Below are positions 8,641 to 17,329 of a DNA stretch of 64,000 bases, one piece after another; positions within the stretch are counted from its first letter, which is position 1; every line of letters starts with the position of its first letter. The DNA comes from Thermoguttaceae bacterium (GTDB taxonomy: Bacteria; Planctomycetota; Planctomycetia; Pirellulales; Thermoguttaceae). Location: assembly GCA_017447865.1 (NCBI GenBank), contig JAFSMO010000104.1:1-64000 (forward strand), written 5' to 3'. The notes below the pieces were generated by a model. That model did not search any database and was not told the origin of the DNA. It saw only the letters and a program-made list of their open reading frames with translations. The translations under genes were made by a program, and so were the position numbers.

Positions 8641-9390
8641 CTAACAATTTCCCGACTTGAAAAAACGCCGAAGCAGCGCGCAAATATTAGACCAGATTCC
8701 GGGTTTAGCCGATAAAGCCGCCGTTTGTACCGGTTCCGGTCTGACCAGTATTTCCGCTTCAACTTCAGCCTGAATTTCCGGTTCAGGTTCCGTTTCCGGC
8801 TCAGGTTTCGGTTCCATTTCCGCTTCGGTATTCGGTTTGGCTTCCGTCTGGTCTTCGGAATTTTCGTCCACGTACTCAATTTCCAGAAGACCGCACGGCA
8901 GGTCTTCTTCCTGCATGAGAGTAACCAGATTCCTGAAGCATTCGACGTCCGATTCAGCGCCCAAACCCATTTCTTCGGAATTCTGAAGAAAAGAATCCAA
9001 AAAAGATTTCCTGAAAAACCCGCCCTGGGTCAGGTTCGGATCGAGGAAAAAAGCCTTCAATTCTTCATCCCGATCCAAAAAATCCAAGGCTCCGAGCCAT
9101 TCAGAGTGAAACTGAACTCCCGCGGGCATCATGTAAACGTAAGTTGAATCGCAAGCCTTCAATCCCAAGCGCATGCAGTCAAAAACCGACCGATTATCCG
9201 AGGTCATTTCTTCAGCAGCGTTCAGAAAGTGGACTTCATCCTCGCTCAACTCGTAAATATTCTCGTACGGCTGATTCAAAACGACGCAGATCTCGCAACT
9301 CTCCGGACGATTTTCAAGAAGCGAAAGAAGTGAACCTTCCAATTCGGCAGGAGTGGAGTGGTACGGAATAATTACGGCTAAATTATTCAT
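8641..9390 (-). CDS. Short GT2-like protein with acidic Pro-Glu tail
   Basis: The 249-residue protein opens with LAVIIPYHSTPAELEGSLLSL, the first strand and helix of a glycosyltransferase family 2 (GT-A) fold, and resembles that family up to about residue 170. A typical DxD metal motif is not evident (MMPAGVQFH occupies the expected place), and the chain is shorter than usual. After residue 180 it becomes a repetitive Glu/Pro-rich stretch (EPKPEPETEPEPEIQAEVEAE) and ends near LLRRFFKSGNC. The start codon overlaps the end of the signal-peptidase-like gene by 8 bases, which suggests translational coupling. Catalytic activity is doubtful; a binding or scaffold role is possible. Confidence 0.65.
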   Translation of the reverse strand: MNNLAVIIPYHSTPAELEGSLLSLLENRPESCEICVVLNQPYENIYELSEDEVHFLNAAEEMTSDNRSVFDCMRLGLKACDSTYVYMMPAGVQFHSEWLGALDFLDRDEELKAFFLDPNLTQGGFFRKSFLDSFLQNSEEMGLGAESDVECFRNLVTLMQEEDLPCGLLEIEYVDENSEDQTEAKPNTEAEMEPKPEPETEPEPEIQAEVEAEILVRPEPVQTAALSAKPGIWSNICALLRRFFKSGNC

Positions 9391-10564
9391 GCTTGACTAA
9401 AACGGCCCTTCCCAGGATTTGCTGCGGAGAAATACTTCCCCAGATTCGACTGTCGTCGCTTACGAATAAATTATTTCCGATTACATAATACTCCAACCCA
9501 CAGTCAAATGCAACAATTTTTTCTTCATTTTTTGGAAAATTGCGGTAATTTGTGAAAAAATCTTCCCAAACTTCGCCGCGCCAAAGGACCAGGCGGCGGA
9601 TCGTGACTTTTTGCTCGGTCAAATTTCGGATTTGGATCGTCCCGAAATCCCCTTCTTCCGCCGAAATTTCTGACTCTGGAACCGGCTTTTCATCCAGCCA
9701 AATGCGAGGCAGACCGTCGAGCGATGAAAAGATGAAACTGGCTTTGGAAGCCGAAAGGTCCGCGCCTTGATTTCCTCGCCAGGTGAGACGAAAAGTCGGA
9801 AACGTCACGCAAATGCACGCGTCGTTCGCTTCCGGCTCGAACTCAACTTCAAATTCCACCATGAATTCTTTCGGAAACCGGACGGCCGACGCGGGAAACT
9901 GCGTCCCGTTTTCCGCCCGCTGGTTTGTAATGGGGCCGGGGACAAACCGGCTGCCGGTCGAAGTGAATCGGGCCGTTTCGTGCTCGTAGGTCAGCGTTTC
10001 GGCGGGGTTTTCCAAAACCCACCCATCTCTTGGCTGAGGCGTTTGATTCTCCCCGGTCCCGGAAACCTTCCAGCGGCTTCGCCCCTCCGGCCGGAAATCG
10101 TCGTTAAAGACCAAAATCCGCATTTTGACCCAATCTACCAACGAGTAAACCACGCGCTCGCCATTCCGGAAAAGTGCCCCGTCACGAATTTCCAGCCGAT
10201 CGCCGGGAACGCCCACGACCCGTTTCACCACCGGCCCAATTTCCGGGCTGGGAACGACCACGACCAGATCGTCGTGAAAGTACTTTTCCTGACGTTCGAT
10301 GTGCAAAAGATCCGGGGGGATGATTTCGTGCGGGAGCTCCGAGCGCTCGTTTTCGGGGGTCAGCCAGCCACAATTCGGGCAGACGGACGTTCCGGACGAG
10401 CACCGCAAACCGTGAAACTGGCACTTGGGGCACGTTTCGAAAATCGCCCAGCCGTGAAGCTCCGGAAGCATGGAATCCCCGTCCACCTCGGCACAGATCG
10501 GCCCCTCTTGAGGTTTGCAGCCCGAAAAAAGCGCAAGCAGAAGGAACAGGAAAAGGAGCTTCAT
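9383..10564 (-). CDS. Signal peptidase I-like (S26) lipoprotein with zinc-ribbon insert
   Basis: The 393-residue protein keeps the two catalytic motifs of type I signal peptidases: GDSMLP with nucleophile Ser31 and VVKRVVGVPGD with general base Lys114. Two features are unusual. The N-terminus is a lipoprotein signal (hydrophobic run ending FSGC, Cys16) instead of the usual membrane anchor. Between Ser and Lys there is an insert with CPKC (45-48), C55 and CPNC (62-65), a likely zinc ribbon. The C-terminal half (about residues 170-370) is a beta-rich domain containing the conserved YYVIGNN/DSR-type motif (YYVIGNNLFVSDDSRIWG, around 350-370), which is the terminal SPase I box. It may process a special set of exported proteins. 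It heads a three-gene minus-strand run. Confidence 0.8.
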   Translation of the reverse strand: MKLLFLFLLLALFSGCKPQEGPICAEVDGDSMLPELHGWAIFETCPKCQFHGLRCSSGTSVCPNCGWLTPENERSELPHEIIPPDLLHIERQEKYFHDDLVVVVPSPEIGPVVKRVVGVPGDRLEIRDGALFRNGERVVYSLVDWVKMRILVFNDDFRPEGRSRWKVSGTGENQTPQPRDGWVLENPAETLTYEHETARFTSTGSRFVPGPITNQRAENGTQFPASAVRFPKEFMVEFEVEFEPEANDACICVTFPTFRLTWRGNQGADLSASKASFIFSSLDGLPRIWLDEKPVPESEISAEEGDFGTIQIRNLTEQKVTIRRLVLWRGEVWEDFFTNYRNFPKNEEKIVAFDCGLEYYVIGNNLFVSDDSRIWGSISPQQILGRAVLVKHE

Positions 10565-10603
10565 AATATAAAGGAGAAAAAACGTTTACGGGAATGGGAC
10601 CAA

Positions 10604-10671
10604 ATAAAAAGGTTTTTGAGGAGGCCAGGAAAAACTTTCAAAATTTCTCCTGAGTTCCTCCGCAAAAACCT
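10604..10671 (-). terminator. Intrinsic terminator after the HEAT-repeat gene
   Basis: Arms 10610-10624 and 10657-10671 form a 15-base stem with one mismatch (AGGTTTTTG and its complement). Read on the minus strand the stem is followed by TTTTTATTTGG. It lies between the HEAT-repeat gene and the signal-peptidase-like gene and separates the two transcription units. Confidence 0.65.
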
Positions 10672-10703
10672 CTTGAGTTTCGACTGATCAGTCATTCACG
10701 CCG

Positions 10704-12980
10704 TCATTTGATCGGCAAAACGACCGCTTCGTTTTCCTTGAAAATGACCGTGCGCGTCTCGCCCGAGTCGCGGAACTTCACGACGATTTCCGTCGTTTTC
10801 ACGTGGCCCGGATACACATCACCGAAAAGTGCATTTCCGGCCGAAATTCCCAGACCGGCTTTCCCGGTGAAGTGGCTGCTCACGATGTCCGTGACATCCT
10901 TCCAAGTATTCTCCGCGCCGTAACGGGCCGAGATGATCTCCAGCGGGCAGGCTTTCGCGAAGGCGTCCAGACGGTCGATCACGTTCTGCGCGTCCTTCTT
11001 CAACTGGGCGTTCTGCGAGATTTCCAGAACTTTCTTCAGAAGCGCGACCATGGCGCTCGACTGGCCCTGGAACTTCTGCGCAATGGCGACGCAAGCGGCG
11101 CAGGCGTCTTCACGGAAGGCCGGGTTTTCGGCGTAGCTCATCGCTTCTTTTGCACTCGACACTTCAATGATGCGCTTGAAGACCTCGAAAATCAGCTTCT
11201 TTTCGCTGTCGCGCTTGGCAGTTTCGAAGGCGATTTTGCACATTTCGAACTTCTTCTCGTTCGGAAGGTCGAACTGGCGCGGGATTCGGATGTAGCTGCG
11301 GATCCCACGGATCGCGTAATGCTCCGGCGCCTCTTTGGCCAGTTTCAGGCTGGCGGCGGCGACCGCTTCCACGTCGTCCGGAGAGTTCCACGAGCCGAGG
11401 ACCTGCGTCGCGGCGTCCATCGTCCCTTCGATCCAGCACGCCTTTTCCACGGTGGCCAAAGCGGTCGGACCGCCGATCTGCTTCAGAAGGGTGAGCATTT
11501 TCAGCTGGTCTTCGGTCGATTTGGACTTCAGGAAGAGTTCCGAAACCTGCGTGGCGCAGTCTTCTCGCGGCAGACGGGTGCAGGCGGAGCGAAGGATCCA
11601 GCTCGCCTTCTGGTCGTCCTTTTCGTTGGCCAGAGCGTCCACGAGCAGATCCAGACGGTCAAGCGTCACGATGTCCGCCAGAGCGTCCAGAGCCGCGTAA
11701 CGGATGGTTCCGTCCAGCCCTTCCGTATTCGCCACGCGCACGATTTCCGGGCCGGCGGCGGCAATGCGGCGAAGCTCGACCACCTTGAAGAACGCGACGG
11801 CCAGTTCAGGCTTCCACATGGAAAAGTCGGTGGTCTTCAAAATCTCCATCAGTTTCGCATCGACCGGGCCTTCCGGCAGGGCGGCGAACATTTGGATCCC
11901 ATACTTCACGGTTTCCGCGTCGGCTTCTTCAGCGTAGGCCGCACACGCTTCAAACGTTTCCATCGCGTTCAGACCGCCGAGGTTGATCAAGCCGCGCACG
12001 GCCGCCACGCGGGTTTCCGGATCGGCGACTTTCGCAATCAGGACCGGGAAAACGAGTTTCTGGCTGGCCGCGTCTTTGCGTCCGGCCAGCGCCATCAGAA
12101 CGAGCGACTGACGGTCTTTCGGGAGTTTATCGAGGATCCCGAGGAGCGCCTTCGTGATGGTTTCGCCGTCGGCGGCGCTGAACTCGCGGATGGTTTTCAG
12201 ACCGCCGGTGAAGCAGCATTCCTTCGGCGAGAACATTTTGCTGACGAGCAGTTCACCCGCGTGGTTTTTGCGGGCGAGGATCGCGTGGTACGAGGCGGCT
12301 TTCTGAAGGAAGACCGGGAACGACGGGTTCACGCAGGCGTCGTAAATCTCGACCGCCCGAGCGTAATCGCCGGCCTTTTCAAGATTTTCGGCCGCGTCGA
12401 GGATCGCATCGCCCAGACCCATCTGGACGTGAACGTCTTCCTCAGCCGGTTTGGCCATGCGGTCCAGCAGGAACGCGATCGACTCGTCCGAAGCGATCAT
12501 TCCCATCGCGGCGTAGATCGCCTTGCGGATCTTCGGGCACTTGCAGCCGGCGTACTTTTCTTTCAGCACGGCGACGGCCTCGGCCGGTTTCACGAAACCG
12601 ACGGACTGAATGCACCCGACGCAGGCTTTTCCATCGAGATTCTTCACGCCGCGCAGCAGCGCCTGAGCCGCTTCCGGGCAAGGCATTTCCTCGAGGGCGT
12701 AACGGGCCGCGTGGTTGAGTTTTTCATTCGGAAGCATGGCTTCCAGCGCCGGGACGGCCTTGGGCGTGCCGATGACCGCCAGACGTTTGCAGGCGAGCAT
12801 TTTCATGAAGATCGCGTCCGCGTCGTCGCCGGGGGCCTGGATCGCTTCGATCAGGACGGCGTCGGACGTGGCGTCGATGATTTCCTGTTTCTTCGCGTTA
12901 TCGACCTCGGCGAACAGCGAGCCGGTCAGAACGACCGCGAAAAGGAGGGCTAAAAGGTGGGAGCAGTTGAGTTTTCGCAT
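10704..12980 (-). CDS. Secreted HEAT-repeat protein
   Basis: The 758-residue product has a signal peptide (LLALLFAVVLTGSLFA) and a long alpha-helical solenoid of HEAT-like repeats, seen as recurring patterns such as AVPALEAMLPNEKLNHAARYALEEM. The last 80 residues are different: RYGAENTWKDVTDIVSSHF then GDVYPGHVKTTEIVVKF and a terminal VVLPIK. This resembles the small beta domain of the DUF3395 type found at the end of some PVC and DnaJ-related proteins (moderate confidence). Such proteins are usually periplasmic scaffolds. A GGAG ribosome binding site lies 7 bases before the ATG, and its own promoter and terminator flank it. Confidence 0.8.
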   Translation of the reverse strand: MRKLNCSHLLALLFAVVLTGSLFAEVDNAKKQEIIDATSDAVLIEAIQAPGDDADAIFMKMLACKRLAVIGTPKAVPALEAMLPNEKLNHAARYALEEMPCPEAAQALLRGVKNLDGKACVGCIQSVGFVKPAEAVAVLKEKYAGCKCPKIRKAIYAAMGMIASDESIAFLLDRMAKPAEEDVHVQMGLGDAILDAAENLEKAGDYARAVEIYDACVNPSFPVFLQKAASYHAILARKNHAGELLVSKMFSPKECCFTGGLKTIREFSAADGETITKALLGILDKLPKDRQSLVLMALAGRKDAASQKLVFPVLIAKVADPETRVAAVRGLINLGGLNAMETFEACAAYAEEADAETVKYGIQMFAALPEGPVDAKLMEILKTTDFSMWKPELAVAFFKVVELRRIAAAGPEIVRVANTEGLDGTIRYAALDALADIVTLDRLDLLVDALANEKDDQKASWILRSACTRLPREDCATQVSELFLKSKSTEDQLKMLTLLKQIGGPTALATVEKACWIEGTMDAATQVLGSWNSPDDVEAVAAASLKLAKEAPEHYAIRGIRSYIRIPRQFDLPNEKKFEMCKIAFETAKRDSEKKLIFEVFKRIIEVSSAKEAMSYAENPAFREDACAACVAIAQKFQGQSSAMVALLKKVLEISQNAQLKKDAQNVIDRLDAFAKACPLEIISARYGAENTWKDVTDIVSSHFTGKAGLGISAGNALFGDVYPGHVKTTEIVVKFRDSGETRTVIFKENEAVVLPIK

Positions 12981-13028
12981 GGTTTTCTCCAGGTTTTCAA
13001 GACAGAAAAAAGTTTAACTCTTTCTTTA

Positions 13029-13056
13029 AGTTTAACGAACTTTCAAAAAATTGCAA
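13029..13056 (-). promoter_or_regulatory. Promoter for the HEAT-repeat gene
   Basis: On the minus strand TTGCAA (13051-13056), 16 bases, then TAAACT (13029-13034), about 50 bases before the start codon. Confidence 0.6.
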
Positions 13057-13124
13057 GAACGACCCGAGGGGTTTTTTGAGAAAAATCAGAAAAAAAAAGA
13101 AAAAAACTTTTCAGCCGCCTAAAT

Positions 13125-13157
13125 AAAAAAGGGAGGAACCTTTTAATATTTCCTCCC
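13125..13157 (-). terminator. Intrinsic terminator after the ThuA-domain gene
   Basis: GGGAGGAA (13131-13138) pairs with TTCCTCCC (13150-13157); read on the minus strand the stem is followed by TTTTTTATTT. It lies 35 bases after the stop codon. Confidence 0.75.
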
Positions 13158-13191
13158 TTTCGGCCACATTTTGTTTAAAATCCCCGGGTCT

Positions 13192-13953
13192 TTACTCCTT
13201 CCCCTCTTCCCCGCAAAGGAACAGGATGGCGTTTCCGACCATCTTCCGGAAACGCTCGTCCTTGAAATCGTCCCAGTGACCCAAACCGGTGTAAAGGACT
13301 TTTCCTCCCCACGGGTCGGTGCGGAGCCAGGTGAGCGGCTCGGTGCGCTCGAAGACCGTCCCGGTCTGGAAGAGCGTCGCCTTTTCATCGATCGGGAGCG
13401 TAAAATAGAGCGAGCCGGACGAATGGTACGGCTTCAGGTCCACGCCTTTAAAAATCGGGTGGTTTTCGGCCGCTTCCATGGTTTCGACCTGGGTCCCCTG
13501 ATCGTTCGGGCCGTGATTGTGGTAGTTCCCACCCAGGACCAGCGCGTCGAATTCCCGCCACTCGGCGTAACCCGGCTCGGGCTTTTTCGTGCCGTCGAAC
13601 GAAAGCGAAAACGCATGGCTCGCCGTCCGGAACGCGATCAGCGGCTTCCCCGCCTTCAGGAAGTCCTTGAACATTTCGAGCTGCTCGGCCTTCGGCGAGA
13701 TGCGGCGGATGAACAGAAGCGCGACGTCGGCGTCCTTCAGCCGGTCCATGTTCTCGAAATCACCCCCGCCGTGCCCGTGAATAATGACGGTCCCGATCCC
13801 GTAATTCTCCTCAAGCCACGGCGCCAGCTCGGGGAACAGCGTGTCGGCGTGGTAGTGGTCATCGCTGACGATGATCGCGGCCAAGGGCTTCGCCTGCGCT
13901 GAAACCACAGAAGCAAGGAAAATCAGGAAAAAGGTGAAAATCAGTTTGCGCAT
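13192..13953 (-). CDS. Secreted ThuA-domain protein
   Basis: The 253-residue protein has a signal peptide (MRKLIFTFFLIFLASVVSA) and a ThuA-like class I glutamine-amidotransferase fold. Seen are LAAIIVSDDHYHADTLFPEL at the start, DVALLFIRRISP, GKPLIAFRTASHAF, a His/Asn-rich loop GGNYHNHGPNDQG, HPIFKGVD, and the terminal GGKVLYTGLGHWDDF motif. In planctomycetes ThuA proteins are numerous and exported and are linked to sugar metabolism, but their reaction is not known. The hinge AFRTASH has no cysteine nucleophile, as is normal for ThuA. Confidence 0.88.
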   Translation of the reverse strand: MRKLIFTFFLIFLASVVSAQAKPLAAIIVSDDHYHADTLFPELAPWLEENYGIGTVIIHGHGGGDFENMDRLKDADVALLFIRRISPKAEQLEMFKDFLKAGKPLIAFRTASHAFSLSFDGTKKPEPGYAEWREFDALVLGGNYHNHGPNDQGTQVETMEAAENHPIFKGVDLKPYHSSGSLYFTLPIDEKATLFQTGTVFERTEPLTWLRTDPWGGKVLYTGLGHWDDFKDERFRKMVGNAILFLCGEEGKE

Positions 13954-13970
13954 TTGAAACCTTTCTTAAA

Positions 13971-14084
13971 GGGTGGAGTGTGGAGAGTGGAGTGTGGAGT
14001 TGGAAAAGCCTTCGGCTTTTTTAGGTTGCACTCTTTCTGGAAGCAGCGTTACCCGCCAGCGTCAACTCCACACTCCACTCTCTC
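13971..14084. repeat. Heptamer-armed repeat, copy 2
   Basis: The left arm (13971-14002) and right arm (14063-14084) match as inverted repeats over about 20 bases and consist of heptamers GGAGTGT/GGAGAGT, unrelated to the arms of copy 1. The core (14003-14062) repeats the AAAAGCC-TTC-GGCTTTT hairpin, the TCTTTCTG segment and the GTTAC...CCAGCGT end of copy 1. It sits between the divergent ThuA and J-domain genes, in a 340-base gap that also holds a promoter at 14178. Confidence 0.88.
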
Positions 14085-14177
14085 AAAACTCCCACGATTA
14101 TACCATACTCGCCTCCCTTCGTAAATCCCCTTGAGGAAAAATTTCCAAAAAATCCTTAAAAATTTCCCAGCCCACTC

Positions 14178-14205
14178 TTGCAGAAAATTCCTCACGTGGT
14201 ATAAT
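14178..14205 (+). promoter_or_regulatory. Consensus promoter for the J-domain-like gene
   Basis: TTGCAG (14178-14183), a 16-base spacer and a perfect TATAAT (14200-14205). Confidence 0.75.
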
Positions 14206-14236
14206 CTGTTTAAAAGGGATACTGTTTTTAAACAGT
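14206..14236 (+). promoter_or_regulatory. Stem-loop at the predicted transcription start
   Basis: CTGTTTAAAA (14206-14215) is the exact complement of TTTTAAACAG (14226-14235), starting right after the -10 box, so a hairpin would form at the 5' end of the mRNA. The palindrome ACTGTTT-TT-AAACAGT (14221-14236) overlaps it and could instead bind a repressor or form an alternative hairpin. Confidence 0.55.
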
Positions 14237-14293
14237 CCACGTAAATTTTTTCAATTATTTCAAGTAGGAATCCATTCAATCCGGGGTAAAACA

Positions 14294-17200
14294 GTGAGCG
14301 ACTTTAATCCTTATTCCCACTGGCTTGGTTTTACGGGCAAAGAAAAACCTGAAACGTACTATGAACTCCTTGGACTGCCGCACGGCGAGAAAGACATTCA
14401 AAAAATCGTCGCCGCCGTCGAGGAGATGACCGCGAAAGTCCAAAAGACCGGTCCGGACGGTCATTTCCCTGAGTGGAATCAAATGCTCACGGAAATCCAG
14501 GTCGCGAAGAACTGCCTGTGCAATCCTAAATATAAAGCGGATTATGACGCGAAGCACCCGGCTCCCTCGGCCGGTTCCGCGCCTGGAGCCGCCCAGCAGC
14601 CCGGGGCTCCTCAGGACCCGCAGGCTCAAGGTCAGCCTCAGCCTGGAGCCTACCCCGGCATGTACCCCGGAATGCAGCCAGGAATGTACCCCGGCATGCA
14701 GCCTGGAATGTACCCGGGAATGCAGCCCGGAATGTACCCCGGTATGCAGCCCGGAATGTATATGCAGCCCGGGATGTACGTCCAGCCTGGTGCTTACCCC
14801 GTCCAGCCGGGTATGCAGCCCGGAATGTACCCCGGTATGTATCAGCAGCCCGGGATGATGCCGCAGCAGGTTCAGGGTCAGCCAATGCCCCAGGGCGTCG
14901 TTCAGCCACAAGCCGTCGTTCAGCCACAGGCAGTCGTTCAGCCGCAGCCAGTCGTTCAGCCGCAGGCAGTGGTTCAACCGCAGCCGGTCGTTCAGCCTCA
15001 GCCCACCGTTTCCCAAGCCCCGGCTCAATCAGCCAATCCTCTGGGAGGGGCGAATATTTTTGGAAGTGGAAAGTCGTCGGCATTTTCCCCCAAACCCTCC
15101 GGCAAATCCTCGGGCAAATCTTCTTCGAAATCCTCGTCCAAAGGGCGTAAATCATCCGGTCCTACCGCGATGCAGCGCAACATCATCGCGGTCGTCGGTC
15201 TGCTCATCGTGGCGGTCCTTGCCATGATGCTGATGAACAAGCGGAAGCCGATCGAAGTGGCCATCGACGAAAACGGCGAGGTCTCGGTCAACGTGAATAA
15301 TCCGCTGGCACCGGAAACCCCGGCGCCGGAAACTCCCGCTCCGCAAACCCCGGCTCCGAAAGACGAAACGCCCGCTGAAGAAGCGGCACCCGCTGCACCT
15401 CAGGAAGTGGCTTCGGACGCTCCAAAGGGCACGCCGAACTTTGACGCCATTGTGCAGTCCATTCGTAATCAGGAGTACAAACAGGCGGATCAGCAGCTGA
15501 AAAGCGCCATGCACATGAACCTTTCCGAAGAAGACTCCCAGCGCGTGGAACGTCTGAATCTGGTCTTAAAGTACGCGGAGCTTTTCTATAATGAAATGAT
15601 GGATTCCCTCGAGAAGCTCAAGGGCAAAGTCCCCGCGGAACTCTGCGACGGCGAGTATGGCCTGGTGGAAGCCTCCGACAAACGGATCATCATCCGGATC
15701 GAAGGGAAAAACATCAAATTCACCAAAGAGAGTCCGACCCGTCAGGGCCATAATCTTTACGATATTATTTACCGCCATCAATTCGCCAAACAGGTCGAGG
15801 ATGGAAAAGTCGTCCCCGCGCTGAGTTACGCCGTTTTCGAATTCCTCTCACCGGACTGTGACCGCGACAAGGCGATGAAGCTCATTGACACGGTCAATGA
15901 AAAAGGAGATGACAAAGACCGCGAAGAAGCCAGTGCGATCGTGGCCGAGTTCACTCCGAAACCCACGGCAGTAGCCGTCGAAGAAGAGGAGAAACCTCAG
16001 GACCTCGCCCAGTTGGAAGAAGAGAAACCGTCGCAGACGGAAGTCGCCGAATCCTCTGCTGAGGAAAAACCGGAAAAAGAAAAAGAAGCCACGGACGCTG
16101 AAGGTTCTTCCAAAAAGAAGAACAAACTGGCCAAGGGCGAAAAAGACGCTGAAGCAAAAGCCAAAGAAGAAGCTGAAGATGCCGAAAAGAAAGCCAAGGA
16201 AGAAGCTCTGGCTAAAGAGCGTCACGAGAACGAGTGGAAGCAGCTCACCAATTCCCTTCGTCAGGACCTCGGCTGGCAGCGCATGGCTCGAGCCAAGCAG
16301 ACGATGAATGGAATCGAAAAAATCGCCCAATCAGACGAAGAAAAAACCGAGGCGGCCCGGCTTCAGCTGATTACGGACTACATGGACCTCTTCGTCAAGG
16401 GCGTCGGAAACCGGATGGGCAATTTCACGCCAGGCGCGACCCTGAAAGCCAACGGCAAGGAGATCGGCGTGGTGGAATCCGCCCCGAACAAACTGACGAT
16501 CCGTGACGAGGGGCAGAACTTCACCTACACAACGGAAAATCTGAACCCGAAACTCGTTGAATTCCTCATGACGGATCACCTTAAAGAAGCGGACGATTAC
16601 CTCCTCTACGGGACGTACCTCGCGATGGATCCGGATGGGAACCGCGAAAAAGCCAAATCGTACTGGAGCACGGCAGTCAGTAAAGACCCCCGCAAGAAAG
16701 ACGACGTGGAGATCCTGAAGGCGGAGCTTGAAGTCCCGCTCATCGATGCCGGCAAACGGCCGTCACCAGTGCCCGTCGTCGGACGAGGCGGCAAGCAGAT
16801 CGAGCAGCGGACCATTCCGATCGGGAGCGACCGCGACAAAGCCCTGGAAGACCTGAAAAAGGAATTCGCAAGTGATTACGCAAAAGAGGATCCGCAGAGC
16901 AAGCGCAAGCTGGCCGAGAAATTCGTCAAGCAGGCCATGCTCCCCAAGACGCCCTCGGCAACCGCTTACGTAATGGCCGAAGAAGCAACGCGCCTGGGCA
17001 AAGAATCCAACTACTTTGAAATCGCTTGCCAGGGGTACATGATCCATGAAACGTACTACCAGCGCGACACTTACCAGGAACGCATCGACTTCCTGAAACA
17101 GGCGGACCCGATGGCCCGTGGAAGCGCTTCGGAAGTCGATTACGTAAACATGGTCATCGCGATGGGATTTGATTGCGTCACCCGCGGCAAGAAAATCGAC

Positions 17201-17296
17201 GCGAACCAGATGCTGAATATGGCCCGCGGCCACGCCAAAGGAGCGCAGGTCAAGAAGATGAAGCAGCTCGAAATGACGATCAATCAAATGAAGTAA
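14294..17296 (+). CDS. Membrane protein with degenerate J-domain and Pro-Gly-Met repeats
   Basis: The 1000-residue protein starts at GTG. Residues 1-90 resemble a J-domain (YYELLGLPHGEKD ... NPKYKADYD) but the HPD triad that stimulates DnaK is missing. Residues 110-250 are low complexity: repeats of QPGMYPGM and then of VVQPQP/VVQPQA. A Ser/Lys-rich stretch leads to one transmembrane helix near 294-314 (NIIAVVGLLIVAVLAMMLM). The remainder has Pro/Thr repeats (ETPAPETPAP), a Lys/Glu-rich coiled coil near 600-640 and two copies of a helical region (MNLSEEDSQRVERLNLVLKY; then at about 680). Similar N-termini are common in planctomycete proteins of unknown function. It is followed after 33 bases by the trigger-factor-like gene. 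Confidence 0.75.
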   Translation: MSDFNPYSHWLGFTGKEKPETYYELLGLPHGEKDIQKIVAAVEEMTAKVQKTGPDGHFPEWNQMLTEIQVAKNCLCNPKYKADYDAKHPAPSAGSAPGAAQQPGAPQDPQAQGQPQPGAYPGMYPGMQPGMYPGMQPGMYPGMQPGMYPGMQPGMYMQPGMYVQPGAYPVQPGMQPGMYPGMYQQPGMMPQQVQGQPMPQGVVQPQAVVQPQAVVQPQPVVQPQAVVQPQPVVQPQPTVSQAPAQSANPLGGANIFGSGKSSAFSPKPSGKSSGKSSSKSSSKGRKSSGPTAMQRNIIAVVGLLIVAVLAMMLMNKRKPIEVAIDENGEVSVNVNNPLAPETPAPETPAPQTPAPKDETPAEEAAPAAPQEVASDAPKGTPNFDAIVQSIRNQEYKQADQQLKSAMHMNLSEEDSQRVERLNLVLKYAELFYNEMMDSLEKLKGKVPAELCDGEYGLVEASDKRIIIRIEGKNIKFTKESPTRQGHNLYDIIYRHQFAKQVEDGKVVPALSYAVFEFLSPDCDRDKAMKLIDTVNEKGDDKDREEASAIVAEFTPKPTAVAVEEEEKPQDLAQLEEEKPSQTEVAESSAEEKPEKEKEATDAEGSSKKKNKLAKGEKDAEAKAKEEAEDAEKKAKEEALAKERHENEWKQLTNSLRQDLGWQRMARAKQTMNGIEKIAQSDEEKTEAARLQLITDYMDLFVKGVGNRMGNFTPGATLKANGKEIGVVESAPNKLTIRDEGQNFTYTTENLNPKLVEFLMTDHLKEADDYLLYGTYLAMDPDGNREKAKSYWSTAVSKDPRKKDDVEILKAELEVPLIDAGKRPSPVPVVGRGGKQIEQRTIPIGSDRDKALEDLKKEFASDYAKEDPQSKRKLAEKFVKQAMLPKTPSATAYVMAEEATRLGKESNYFEIACQGYMIHETYYQRDTYQERIDFLKQADPMARGSASEVDYVNMVIAMGFDCVTRGKKIDANQMLNMARGHAKGAQVKKMKQLEMTINQMK

Positions 17297-17329
17297 AGAA
17301 GAACTTTTCCTCAAAAGAATGGAAAACCA

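Noticed and set aside
10803..12953. Open frame of 716 codons opposite the HEAT-repeat gene
   Set aside because: It mirrors the codon structure of the real gene, gives a low-complexity His/Arg/Phe-rich protein without domains and has no ribosome binding site.
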